Origin: Linepithema humile
Lineage: Eukaryota > Arthropoda > Insecta > Hymenoptera > Formicidae
Assembly (NCBI RefSeq): GCF_040581485.1
Contig: NC_090133.1
Span: 20,460,001-20,524,000, forward strand
Reading direction: 5' to 3'
Length of the DNA stretch: 64,000 bases
Part shown: positions 22,621 to 33,622 of the stretch, one piece after another
Layout of the letters: each line of letters opens with the position of its first letter
How positions within the stretch are numbered: position 1 is the first letter of the stretch
Made by a program: the position numbers and the translations under genes
Notes under the pieces: generated by a model
Told to the model about the DNA's origin: nothing
What the model saw: only the letters and a program-made list of their open reading frames with translations
Database searches by the model: none

Positions 22621-23594
22621 AATGGTAGTTTTCCACCAATGAGACACAAATAGACACAGTGTCAGGCACAAAACAGTTGTGTGAAGCCGCTTGTTGGAAC
22701 ATTATAATTCTTAGTACAGCCATAGTTGGCGTTCTATAGTAAATTTTTTCTTGAAATTTTACTCATATGTATATGTACATCTGCTTTAATTGCATAGTAA
22801 GTATAATTTACAAAAATAAATTTTGAACTTTGCAATTTTCATAAAATAATATAGTACATAAAATAATATAGTACATAAAATATAACCTCTATTACTTTTT
22901 TATTTTGTAAAAAACTAAATTAAATATTCTAATTTTTTAGATGAATAACGATAATAGATTAATTTACAACAATTTGCATGTTTTTGCCTTTATTACTTAC
23001 ATACATGGTGTTTCAACTTTTACAACTTGAAATTTCCCTAAGTTTGTCAAATAATTGGCAGCCATGAATTGAACACAAATCACCTCGACTCTTTAGCTGC
23101 ACTCAAAAAAATGATCTTGCAATAATAGCTAAAATTTTCTAGGTGTAAAAAATTAACTAAAACAGATAAATGATTAGCAACTGTTGTGATATTGCATATG
23201 TAATTACTTAATCAGTTTAGATGACAGAAACAGAATATATATCTGTATTGTTTGTGAACTTTAAAAAGAAAGTTTCTCTAAAGCGCCTATCTATATAAGA
23301 TCAATCACGTGTTAGATCATGCAATGAATAACATTTAGCAATGGTACCTAAATTTTTCAGAAGCTATTGCTAGAACATTACTGCTATAAATTCTATATGT
23401 GACAAACAATATTTTCACAGATACGAAAAATAGCGATACATTCTTGTTGCGATATCTAGAAATCTAACTACATCAGCGAAATATTTTTTTGAGTGTGTGT
23501 ATATTTGTGTCGAGCTGTGTCGTTGTAGGAAAACATTGTGTCAAACACTGTGTCATTTTGTGTCGCTTGTGTCTCTTGGTGGAAAACTACCAAT
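22621..23594. mobile_element. Non-autonomous DNA transposon with GGTAGTTTTCCACCAA termini
   Basis: The left end TGGTAGTTTTCCACCAATGA, then GACACA repeats and ACACAGTGTC, pairs with the right end ...GACACTGTGTCA-like sequence, GTGTCTCTTGGTGG and AAAACTACCA. Arms contain repeated TGTGTC/GACACA units, a sub-terminal repeat pattern like binding sites for a transposase. It is about 975 bp with no long frame. An ATAATATAGTACATAAA tandem lies inside at 22841-22883. It starts about 500 bp after the reductase stop codon. Confidence 0.85.
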
Positions 23595-25740
23595 ATATAG
23601 CACATTCGTACGCGTTCATACTTAATTATTTCTCTAATTACTCGTAATAGAGATATATTTTTTATAATTAAATTTATAAATTATTATATAAAATATCAAT
23701 TAAATATATCGATTAAATATATTTATTTAAAAAATTATAGCTAATTTGAAAATAATTTTGAAGAATAAATATTATAAAATTCAAATTTGGATTATTATAT
23801 GTAATGTAGCTTAAAATAGAATAACTTTAAAAAATATTTTTTAACATAACTGCTTTATTCTAAAATTATTCTGCATAAATAATTTTCTCCTTTTTTTTAT
23901 TTAAATATTTCGATTTGTAGCTTTTGTTGCGAGACGTTTTTTGTATAGGCAGTAACTGACGTAAGAAGAATCAAAGGTTAGAATCTCATTGACCCCCAAA
24001 AATACTATGCTGTTATTACCATTGAATCTCACAATTTGCGTTATAAAGAATTTCTTGTAAACATTTTTAAGCTACAAATTTATAAAAAATTATTATGGTA
24101 AGTTACAATAAAACAGTATTTTTGTAACATAATATTTTACAAAAAAATAAGTAATATTTAAATTATATTAAAATAAAAATTATTTATACGCGTATTTATA
24201 TTTTTCTGCTCATAAAGTAAGTTTTTAAAATATTTAAAAAATTATATTATATTAATAGTTGTGTTAAAAAATGAATATAATAATATAGTTTCAATTTTAA
24301 AATAGACATAAATAGCTGTATTTAGAATGCTAAACGTCCCAAGCAATACGTCAGAATGGTCATTCTCAGACTTTTTTCTAAAATATATAATTACATTTAG
24401 CACTCAGATAGTATTAAAAAAATAATATAATTCTAGAATTAAAGTTTTGCAAGCTGCTTTTTCAGAATACTTTATTCGCTATTTAGCAAAGTATTTGTGT
24501 GACAATAATACATACACAGATATTTAAGATTATCAAAGTAATATATAAACTGATATAAACGCGTAACGTATATTATTTAATTATAATTATATATTGAATG
24601 ATGATTATAGCAAAATATAGCAAATTATAACAATTATTGCTAAATAATATTACACAAATATACCTGTCGTCGATGAATTACCAGTGATGTCAGAAATGCT
24701 AGGAAAGATTTTTAGATTAGACCTGTATATTTAGTTGATTTCATCAAAAAATAAATTGGCTCCGTCAATAACAAAATTTAAAAAATAATTAAGAAGTATG
24801 AATATACAAAATATTATAATTGTATTATATTCAAAATTATTAATATATTGATATATAATTATAAAATATTGTACAAAATATGCTAATATGATATTTTACA
24901 AAATGTGCTATTGTTCTTCTATATCACAGAGATATAATAATTTTACTAATTATTGTTTTCCTTTTACAGATAATACCAAAAAGAAGCCTACAATATGGTA
25001 AAATACCAACAACTATAAGGAATGATACAATGCGCCAAAAATCTCGTTGAAAGTTTTAACAGGTAATATTCTATTTTATATCCATAAAACTATGAAGTGA
25101 TAAAATAGTTTAATTATTTATTGATAATTAGATGGATGTAATATTTACTGTTTTATGGACCGTTGTAATGCAGATATCTTTCTCGCTATGATCCACCAGC
25201 TAAGCGACATTATATAAGAATCATGTAACCGTTTCAGTAGATAGATGGAAGCATAGGAGTAACTCGCTCTTCGTATCATAATATCTTTTGCAGAAAATCT
25301 CTTTTCATAACTTTTTTTTCTGCAATATATTTCTATAATATTTCATAACATTATTTTATAAATAACATTCGTTCATACCATTTTTTGAAAGCAATCGAAT
25401 GCTTATTATAATTATGCAAGTAGTAAATTATATTTTTTTTACGTATAGTACTATATTATTTTTATTAGAACTTATATATAAATAGAAATTTGAACTAGAA
25501 AAATAGATGTACACAAAATAGCACTTAAATTTTAGATTGGCTGTTTTTTTGTTAATCAATTTTTATCACGGTGATAAATTTACATGTTTATTGTCACCAT
25601 AATAATCTAGTAGTAGATAATTAAAAAAGACATATGCAGGAAAAGATTATTAAGATATACACAGGTGAAAACAAATACTATTAAATTATATTTGCTTAGC
25701 ACATATATTATTCAAAAAATATTACATTTTTAAAAACGAG
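23595..25740. other. AT-rich gene-free spacer
   Basis: Extremely AT-rich. An exon-like 93-base segment (24970-25062) is bounded by CCTTTTACAG and ACAG|GTAATA. All three frames contain stops, so at most it could belong to a noncoding transcript. Confidence 0.5.
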
Positions 25741-25987
25741 AAGCGCATCGATTCGATGGTCAAAGAAAATCCCACATTCAATCGCAGGAAGTCACGAGTG
25801 CATACTTAAGAGAGCCCTTAAAATTCTCACGAATCGTTATCGTGTCGTTTAACATTGGCACATTACGCGAGTCGCACGTTTACGATAATTTCAGTACCAG
25901 TCGACACGCTCTCGTCTTGTACACGCTACATTTCAAACAACAAGGTGGAATTCGCGATTATGATTGCGCAAAAATTCGCTCACTTAC

Positions 25988-26152
25988 CTGTTATATTCGG
26001 TCCACCCACGAGTCGGTGTGTCACGATCCCACATGCGAATGTACATCACTCCGGGCGATTCGCGTATAATACCGCACTTCGCACGACAACCGTTGGTTTA
26101 TGGGCATTCTCACGCAGCTAATGGATTCACGCTGCGCTGCGGGAACGTTATT
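25988..26152 (-). other. Candidate minus-strand exon (noncoding or 5' exon)
   Basis: Read on the minus strand, the segment ends in ATATAACAG|GTAAGTGAG, a near-perfect splice donor (positions 25979-25987). It begins after TTCTATGTTGCAG, an acceptor-like sequence. Frame 0 is open for 43 codons and then meets TGA. Another frame offers ATG TAC ATT at about 26047, giving MYIRMWDRDTPTRGWTEYN before the donor. It is clearly richer in CG than the DNA to its left. I do not recognise the peptide. It could be a 5' exon of a gene running toward lower coordinates or a conserved noncoding block. Confidence 0.3.
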
Positions 26153-26479
26153 CTGCAACATAGAAATGTTGGGTCCATTGGCGTTGTGTATTCTTGGACC
26201 AAAATCTACCCCTGCTAAACATTTTTTTTTTATGAACTTGATCGATTAATTAATGTTTACTAAATCTTTACATCTTCCAAAATATGTATTTTCTTTATAA
26301 TTAGCATTTGATCATTTTTATTACATATTTGGTTAATTTTGCGTAAAATACTAGTTTGACATTTAATTGTTACACTTAATTGAAATTAAGGAACACTTTT
26401 ATCGATTAAAATAATTTTTATTTAAGTAATAAATTAATTCAAGTCTGTGAATAACTGTTATATACATAGTTAAATTATG

Positions 26480-27090
26480 TACTCTAGGCCAAATTTTTAA
26501 GCAGATATGTATATATATGAATTTTATTAGAATATATAGAAAGGACCATAATAATTATAAGCAAAAGTAATGCACATTCATAACGGTGACTTAATATCGT
26601 GAATTGCATCGTGATACAAAGAGGATTGTCTGATGCATCTTTATGTAAGCAAGCGGGAAAGAATTCAGGCCGCGCAATGATTAACAATACATATCTCGCG
26701 CGAGAGAGCACGAGAGGAACGGAACGCAATGGATCGGTCATACTTTTAGTTTCTCGGAACGGCAATTATCGGAGATAGTTTCCTAAAGGATTTTTCGGAT
26801 TGAGAGGGAGATACAATTCGCACGTGGGCGTCTTTGTCTTCGGCTGGCAACGGCGCGGCGCCCGGTTCTCAAAGGCGTGGCTATTGATTTGTCTACATCT
26901 CGGTCACATACTGTACAAAAAAAGTGCCAGATTGATCCCACTTTGAAATACTCGAATAGTAACACCCACATCCGCGGCCTGCGGCCATTCATCGGCAGAT
27001 TCTCTCTGTGAACGACGATTCTCTCTTCCGCGCTCGAGCTCGTGTTGCTTTGAATGATCATTCTTATGTTTTGCGCGATATTTATCACAC
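26480..27090. promoter_or_regulatory. CpG-rich block, possible divergent promoter
   Basis: Dense CG dinucleotides (CGGCGCGGCGCC-like around 26850; CATCCGCGGCCTGCGGCC around 26970). Overlapping frames on both strands have no recognisable protein and are low-complexity Arg/Ser types expected in such DNA. It lies between the minus-strand exon candidate at 26.0-26.15 kb and the plus-strand first-exon zone at 28.5-30.4 kb, so a divergent promoter is plausible. No TATA or Inr pair could be fixed. Confidence 0.3.
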
Positions 27091-27094
27091 GTAT

Positions 27095-28500
27095 GGCAAG
27101 TTTGCCAATGTCAATTCACGTGAATCACAATTAATAGCTTTTTTTCTTTTCTTCATTTTCATGTTATACCTAGAGACAGCAACATCGAAATTATGGCTTA
27201 AGAAAATTAATCCTTTCGCTCTCTCTCTTCTCTCTCTTTCGTTAGTTATATTTAAATATTTCTTGATTTATAATATACAAACGTATATTTTTAGATTATT
27301 CGGTTTAATGTAGTGTATTATCCTTCACACAATTTTTCACAAAGCAAAAGGATAAGAAAAATTATGTCATTGCACGCCATCGCAATTGCTTAGTTTCTGT
27401 AAATCGTTAACGGCAGATGGGCAGCGAATCAACACGATCCGCGTTTGAAAGCTATTTTAATTGAAAAGTTTAGACCTCCTACAAGTTCATGAATTCACGC
27501 TGCGAACTTTTACAGAATGGATGCCACAATAAATAAAACCATAGTAACACTCTTGTAAAGATGCCGCAATGCGTCTAAATCCCTGTTAGATGTGAATATA
27601 ACTTTATGCTTTTCATTAGAGAAAAATAGGCCGTTTTTAAAAATCAATTTGAATTATCTTTTGAATTGTTTATGATCCTATTTATAGCAATTGCGCATAA
27701 AAATTTGTAATTTTTATTTCTATTAAATGTTATAATAATCAATGCGTTTCTAAAAATTTTATATTATCAATTTTATATTCGACATAAAATAATGAGTCGC
27801 TCTGCGGTACAATTTCTAATCTGTAATTTAAATTTACTTTACTGTTCATCATATGACTTTGAAATTTGTATCCGAAATAGAGCACATAGCGAAAACTTTC
27901 AATAGCTCAATGCAGAAACTAAAAAAAGTTGCGAGAAAGTTGCATGTGAAACTACGAATAAAAAAATCTATATTACACGCAAAAGGAAAGGTACTCCTTC
28001 ATTTCGCTTTTGAAGTAATACTCGATTTGTAATCGATTAATCATCGTTTAATAGTTTTTTCTTTGAAAAATCGATTACTTCCGTACTCTTAAACTTGGTT
28101 TTTGTTTCAATTTTCATCATAAATTTTATTATTAAACTTTTTTTCCTACAATGAATCATATTAATACAAGAAATTATTGGCAATTATTGTCATTATTATC
28201 AGTAATTACCATTCATAAAATATAAATTTAATTGTTATGCATATAAATATGTATATTTTTATCTCACATTTTGCAAAAATGTGTAACGTGTGTAAATTTT
28301 TATTTATATTGTGCTATAAATAGGTTTATATATTTATATTGTATCATAGATAGGAAAGTTTAGATTGATCCAGGTTATGCTAATAGATTGAGTATGAGCA
28401 CTGACAAAAAAAGTTAACTGATCCTCTCTCTTCTCTAAGTTCTTAAAAAGTAATTGATTCCGACAAATATTTTTTCTAATCAGTCTTTTAACCTCCATTC
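27095..28500. other. Spacer between CpG-rich blocks
   Basis: Mostly AT-rich, with no gene or defined repeat. A TCTCTC/CTTTCG run lies near 27220-27240 and another near 28420-28435. Confidence 0.5.
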
Positions 28501-30424
28501 TTTTATTGATTGAGCCGATCCGTCATCACGGTACGTGCGATACGGGCGAGCGGTGATTCCGGTCGGCGCGGAGGCCGCGAGTGAACGAAGGAGCTAGCTA
28601 GCCAGCCAAGCAGGCAGGCAGCCGCCGGAGTCGAGGATGGAGAACCAACCGACGACTCGAGAAGGCAGTGCACGCCCGGCTGCCGACACGAGCGGATGGT
28701 GTATGTTGTTGCTCGTGCCACCATCACGTTCGCCTCGTGATTTTCCTTCCTGTTACGCTTGGCCGTCGCTCATCGTTCAAGTTGTGTGACGAGTCGCGCT
28801 TAGGTGCTTATCAGTTTACGACGGTACTACGCTGTTTTTCATCTCTTCTTTCTATTATTCTCTCTCAATCTATTCTCTTTTTTCTATCAATTTCCTCTCT
28901 CACGTCCTCGCTCCGCCGGTTTCACCGCGAATCAACGCTTAAAAAGAACAAAAAAAGACAGAAAGAAATCAAACTGCGTGAGAGATCTTTAAAATTTACA
29001 TGTTATTTTCTCAAAAATTTATGGACATTCAACATGCGTTGTGCGTACGAATGAGACTACTACACGATTACCTTGGTGCCGCACAAGCGCGATATATATA
29101 CTGAAAAATTGAATAGCGGGCATATACGTGGACATAAATTTACATTCAGTGTGTGCACAGTAGCGAGCAAAGCTAGCCTACGAAATGAATCGCCGCGTGT
29201 GCAATCCCGGAATTGATGGAACAGCCGGAGCTAACCACTGACGGTTACTATAGTAGCGCGCGTGGCGATCAGCTGATCGTTCGGGGCCGAGAGCGCCCGC
29301 GCAACCATCCGTCGGTCGGCGGCAGTCGGCCACCAGCGGCTGCGTCCGCACGTCGTCGTTCTCGTTCGCGTGTCATCGTTGCACGTCGTCGCACATCGTC
29401 ACCCGTCTCCTACTCGTGTCTCAGTTCGTGCCGTTCGTGTATCCGCCGAAGCAGTACGGGCGCGCAGACGACAATCAGAGGACGTTTCGCGATGTGCGTG
29501 TACCGTCGGCTCGAACGCGCGCGTGTCCCGTCATGCCGTCGTGCCGGCAACTCGCGATAAACAACTTTCTGCACGCGAACGATCGTCGGCGAGTCGAGTC
29601 GCCGGCGACGAGATGATCCGTCGGCGATCAGTGGTGTTGTCGAACGCGTCGGCGTGAACGTCGTTGTAGGAGGTTGCGCGACAGCATTGAGTGTGGAACG
29701 GTTTGCGGCATATTCACGCATCACGTCTCCCGGAAGAGAACATTGCCGCTGACGGGAACAGTGTCGACGACATCGTTGGAGCATCGTTTGCGACCGATCG
29801 GGTATCTCGCTCATGAACGGATTATGCCATATTCGCGGATTTCGCCGGATTTCGCGATATTCGAAGTGACTTTACAATCACGCGTGATTCGCTGACTCGC
29901 CGATCAGCAACAAGAGCTGTGAATGTCAATAAGTGCGTCGTGTAGGAGCAATGTGACCCGAGGCGCAAAGCAATGCTGAGCGTGTGAGTATTTTGTTTCG
30001 CAGTGACGAATATCTCGTTGTTGTGTTTAAAACAATACGAAAGGAGCGCGTACGGTGCTTGTCAAGCGCCATCTTTCAGTTGTAAATCAGCGGGTAACCG
30101 CCGTTTGAAAATTTTCAAACGGCAAGGTGTTAAGTTGCGCTCGTTGTGAGATTTTCGGCGGACAGTTTTGCCAATCGCTCGGCAGTTTGGAACACTGTTC
30201 GAACCGCGCTCGGGCCGAGAAATTCGCAGAAGCGCGAACTAACGTATCGTCGTTCGATCGCGAGTGGAATCACATACTATATTTGACAATCGTGTTCATT
30301 GTGCCTCGTGCGACTTTCGGGAAAGATTCTCGGACTCGCAGTGATCGTGTGGTTTTTGTTCGTAGTGCGCTGGACGATTGCGGAAAAGTGAGAAGCCTGT
30401 GATAGACGCCGCTCGGATTAAACG
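28500..30424 (+). promoter_or_regulatory. CpG-rich promoter and 5' UTR zone of a plus-strand gene
   Basis: This is the longest CpG-rich, GC-richest block of the window (28.5-28.75 and 29.17-30.4 kb). Many frames overlap on both strands (for example 29216-29560 and 29410-29814), all Arg/Ser/Ala-rich with no family resemblance, as expected of GC-rich 5' UTR. An initiator-type TCAGTT lies at 29421-29426. Upstream, GATATATATACTG (about 29091) is TATA-like, with ATTCAGTG (about 29143) downstream. Several start sites are therefore possible. Many upstream ATGs would limit translation of a single-exon leader. The zone ends at the candidate coding start at 30425. Confidence 0.45.
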
Positions 30425-30471
30425 ATGAGGTTATATAGCAGTTTCCGAAAGAGTCTCGATACGAAACTTTG
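30425..30471 (+). CDS. Candidate first coding exon of a long gene (partial)
   Basis: ATG at 30425 opens MRLYSSFRKSLDTKL followed by the split codon TG, then GTGAGT at 30472, a consensus donor. The frame has no stop before the donor. The next exon is not recognised in the remaining 33 kb: tested acceptors at 32720 and 47416 give early stops when joined. I do not recognise the peptide, which is basic with no signal sequence. Alternatives: the exon is untranslated, or coding starts elsewhere. The location at the downstream edge of the CpG-rich zone and the donor are the main support. Confidence 0.3.
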
Positions 30472-31659
30472 GTGAGTAATATACACAAATATAAACATGA
30501 ATGGTACTCCGTTCTGTTATTTATAAGGAACGAAATAATCCCTGTGGACAGTACATTTAACTTGTATATTTTTAACTCTAGTTTTATCACCTTTTTTTGC
30601 ACTTTTTTTGTTTCCATATTTCCAACATAACCTGCGTGAAATGAGAATAACATGCATATGATAAGCTTATGATTTGAAAAGTCGAGAAATATGGAATTAT
30701 GAATGTGCAAAGTTAACTCTGTTTTTGTTACTCATAAACAAGGCGCGACGCAAACATTTCCCTAATATACATATAAAATTAAACTTAACAAAAAGTGAGA
30801 ATATTTCCACTTTTCTTTCCGATGTTCTTTTGCAAAATATGGAGTCGATTTTAATTATAGTGAAGCCCTAATTGTAGAGCTACAAATTATTCAAAATAAA
30901 ATTCTTTCTTTCTTGTAGTTTGAATTTTACAAACGTGAATAAATAATGAAGATTTATCCCGATCAACTTAAAATTGATTTTATTTCAACGGTATTTTTCT
31001 TTGTGGCTTGGATACTATGATGTCTGTTTTCTAACAGGTATTTTCTCTAACAGAAAATCGACTTCAAATTTCACGAGAAACGCTATGCATTCATATAACC
31101 GTCAGTGAGACGTGGTGCACATTTTTTCGAAGCATAGTTTTGTTTCACTGTGGATTTATTGCTTGACTATTTACGATTATGCAAATCCGGCTTTCTTGAT
31201 ACTACCGCGGATCGGGGCTTCCGTACTCGGGTAAGTTACGAACTAACCCATCGGCATCGAGAGTACGAGCTCGGTCAGTCGTGGAGTCGACGAACCTCTA
31301 TCGATCTTTACCTTTACGTTCATTCTCCCCTATTCGTTTGTCGGGTAGGAATGCAACTTACTCGTCTTCGTCGTCGTTGCTTGTCAAGTTTTGCGTTTTG
31401 AATGATCTGTTCCGGGAACGAAGCGTTTGTCTGTTTGTATACATTCTCGGTTGCGTCGCGCTTGTTATGAGTTACGAACTTTAACGCAACCAAGGTGATT
31501 CCTGCCATCCTTAGCATAACGAGTATGAAAACTCGTAGCTATATTTGGGAAAAGAATATTTGTGGCGATAAATAAGGACATTCATTAAAATCATTTTTAA
31601 TATTATTATTATTTCATATTAGTATTATTGTTATTGACATTTGACTATATTTTGAGGAA

Positions 31660-31700
31660 AAGAGAAAGAGAAAGAGAGAGAGAGAGAAAGAGAGAAGGAA
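31660..31700. repeat. GA-rich microsatellite
   Basis: AGAGAAAGAG and GAGAGA units with minor interruptions. Confidence 0.85.
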
Positions 31701-33552
31701 AATTCACGGAGGTCGCGATAAGTGGAGCAAAAGCCGGCGTATTAAATGGATATTGATAACTGTCGTATGTCACTAATAGTGTGATAAACGAACTCTGTCC
31801 ATATAATGCAAGTACATTCATACGCGATAACCAGTTAACAATGTGCGACCATAATAATTATCTTCCGCCACAAAACGTCGATATATTTTATCTGTTGTAT
31901 TGTCATAATTGGTCTTTCTTCTCTTTATCGTGCTGAGTGGACACTCGAGTGCACAGATTTCGATATAGATTCCGGATGACATAAATTTCCGACGATTGCG
32001 ATCGAAGATCATTTCTAACTTTGTGTGTATCAAGATTCGTTATACAAATCTGCTACCGTGAGAGTAAAGATACTTTGAAGTGGACACTCAACCGTGAATG
32101 TGTTGCATTAATGTGTGTATTAATTTGTCGGAACGATCAGCGAGCGATAAAAGCGCAATGATTGTGCAGACACAGTTTTCAATGCGAGTTTATCGCGATC
32201 GAGCAACGTATTAATAACTTACACAGATCGTAATTGAAAGCTTGAGAATCAGGAATAATTATCAAATATACCGTATCTTACAAAAGGGTGTGACTCTTAT
32301 TCTATATGATATTCGTTTGTTTTGCATTTATTTAACACATATAAATAGATGAGAGATACGGAATCGGGAATGTATCATGATATTGAATAATATTGAGTTT
32401 ATCATTTGCTGCATCTCTGAATAGTAATATAAAATGCTGCATAGACATTAAAAATACCATTTTATTCAAGCTGCTGTTTTAAAAGATAGAAGATGAAATT
32501 ATAATAAGCAATTATCAGTTTTTAGCGAAACATTGATACTTTTAGAGAAGTAATGCCAAAATTCATGCATACATTCAAAAATTTCGTCATTAGTGTGATA
32601 AAGATTCAACTGTTGCGAGGATAGTTTGCACAAAGACGTGAACTTTCTACATACGTTCATGTATACGCATAGAGCGGTCTTAATTTGCGGTCGTATGTTC
32701 CTAATTCGGTTTACTTGCAGCGATGCAACCCGTCGAATAACGTTTCCTCACAGTTGCGCCGCAAGCGACGGGTGGGAGGAAAGGAGGGAAACGCGATGTT
32801 ATTAGTCGCTCGTAGTTATTTCATTTGCGACTCTCGGCGGTTGGGTATACGCGGCTTCGGGTATAATTGTCAGGTTTACGAGGGGCTCGCCACCGTTGTC
32901 TTTGCGACAAAGCGAGGTCGAAGCGTGTCCGGAAAGTTATAGCCCACGAGAAGTACTGTTAATCGCGCCTAACGTGAGAGTCCCGTGGCACCGGGCGTAT
33001 CATTTAATCTTCTCTCTTTCGCTGTCTTCTCCTCTCTCTCTTCTTTCTCATCAAGGATCGGTGCGATATCGACGGCGCGCGTCGCTTCCATATCTTACTG
33101 AGATAACGCATCTGGTCCTCCCAGCGCATACTATTATTTTTTTTCTTCCATTAACTCCGCTGCTTCTTAAGCTTCTTTCTCGGATTGTGATTTTAAGTGA
33201 CCGATATCGCGAATCTTAATGATCTCGGTTTCGACTTTATGTTACCCATTATATGTGAAACTTTGTTTCCTTCCTAAGAATTTTAAATTCAGTTAATTAC
33301 CACACAATGTTGGATTTTGACAATCTACCTTGACGTTATTCTCGCGTCGTATTAGGTGGATTATACAAATTAAAGTATATGATATTTTTACTTGAAATTC
33401 AACATCTGACATAGTTATTATTTATTTTCTGTAAAATGTTTTGTTTTCTGTCAAGTTTTTCTGTAATTAAGAAAGATATTTCGGAACTATTTAATGTTCC
33501 TGAAAACATTCATTAACTCGTCACGAAATTTTGATGATCAAAATTGAAATCT

Positions 33553-33622
33553 TAAATCTATTAAGACATGAATCTTTAATCTATTAAGACATGAATCTTT
33601 AATCTAATTAAAACATGAATTT
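33553..33622. repeat. Tandem repeat, about 23-bp unit, three copies
   Basis: The unit is AATCTATTAAGACATGAATC plus TTT. The first two copies are identical and the third is diverged (AATCTAATTAAAACATGAAT). No coding potential. Confidence 0.85.

Noticed and set aside
24970..25062. Exon-like 93-base segment with good acceptor and donor
   Set aside because: All frames contain stop codons, the flanks are extremely AT-rich, and no neighbouring exon could be linked.
29213..29814. Overlapping frames of 66-134 codons on both strands in the CpG-rich zone
   Set aside because: GC-rich DNA has few stop codons. The frames overlap each other in several phases, are Arg/Ser-rich and show no domain. They are better explained as 5' UTR or promoter DNA.
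32720..32940. Possible second exon for the 30425 start (acceptor TTTACTTGCAG)
   Set aside because: Joined in phase it runs about 29 codons of undistinguished sequence and then hits a stop. No convincing donor precedes the stop.
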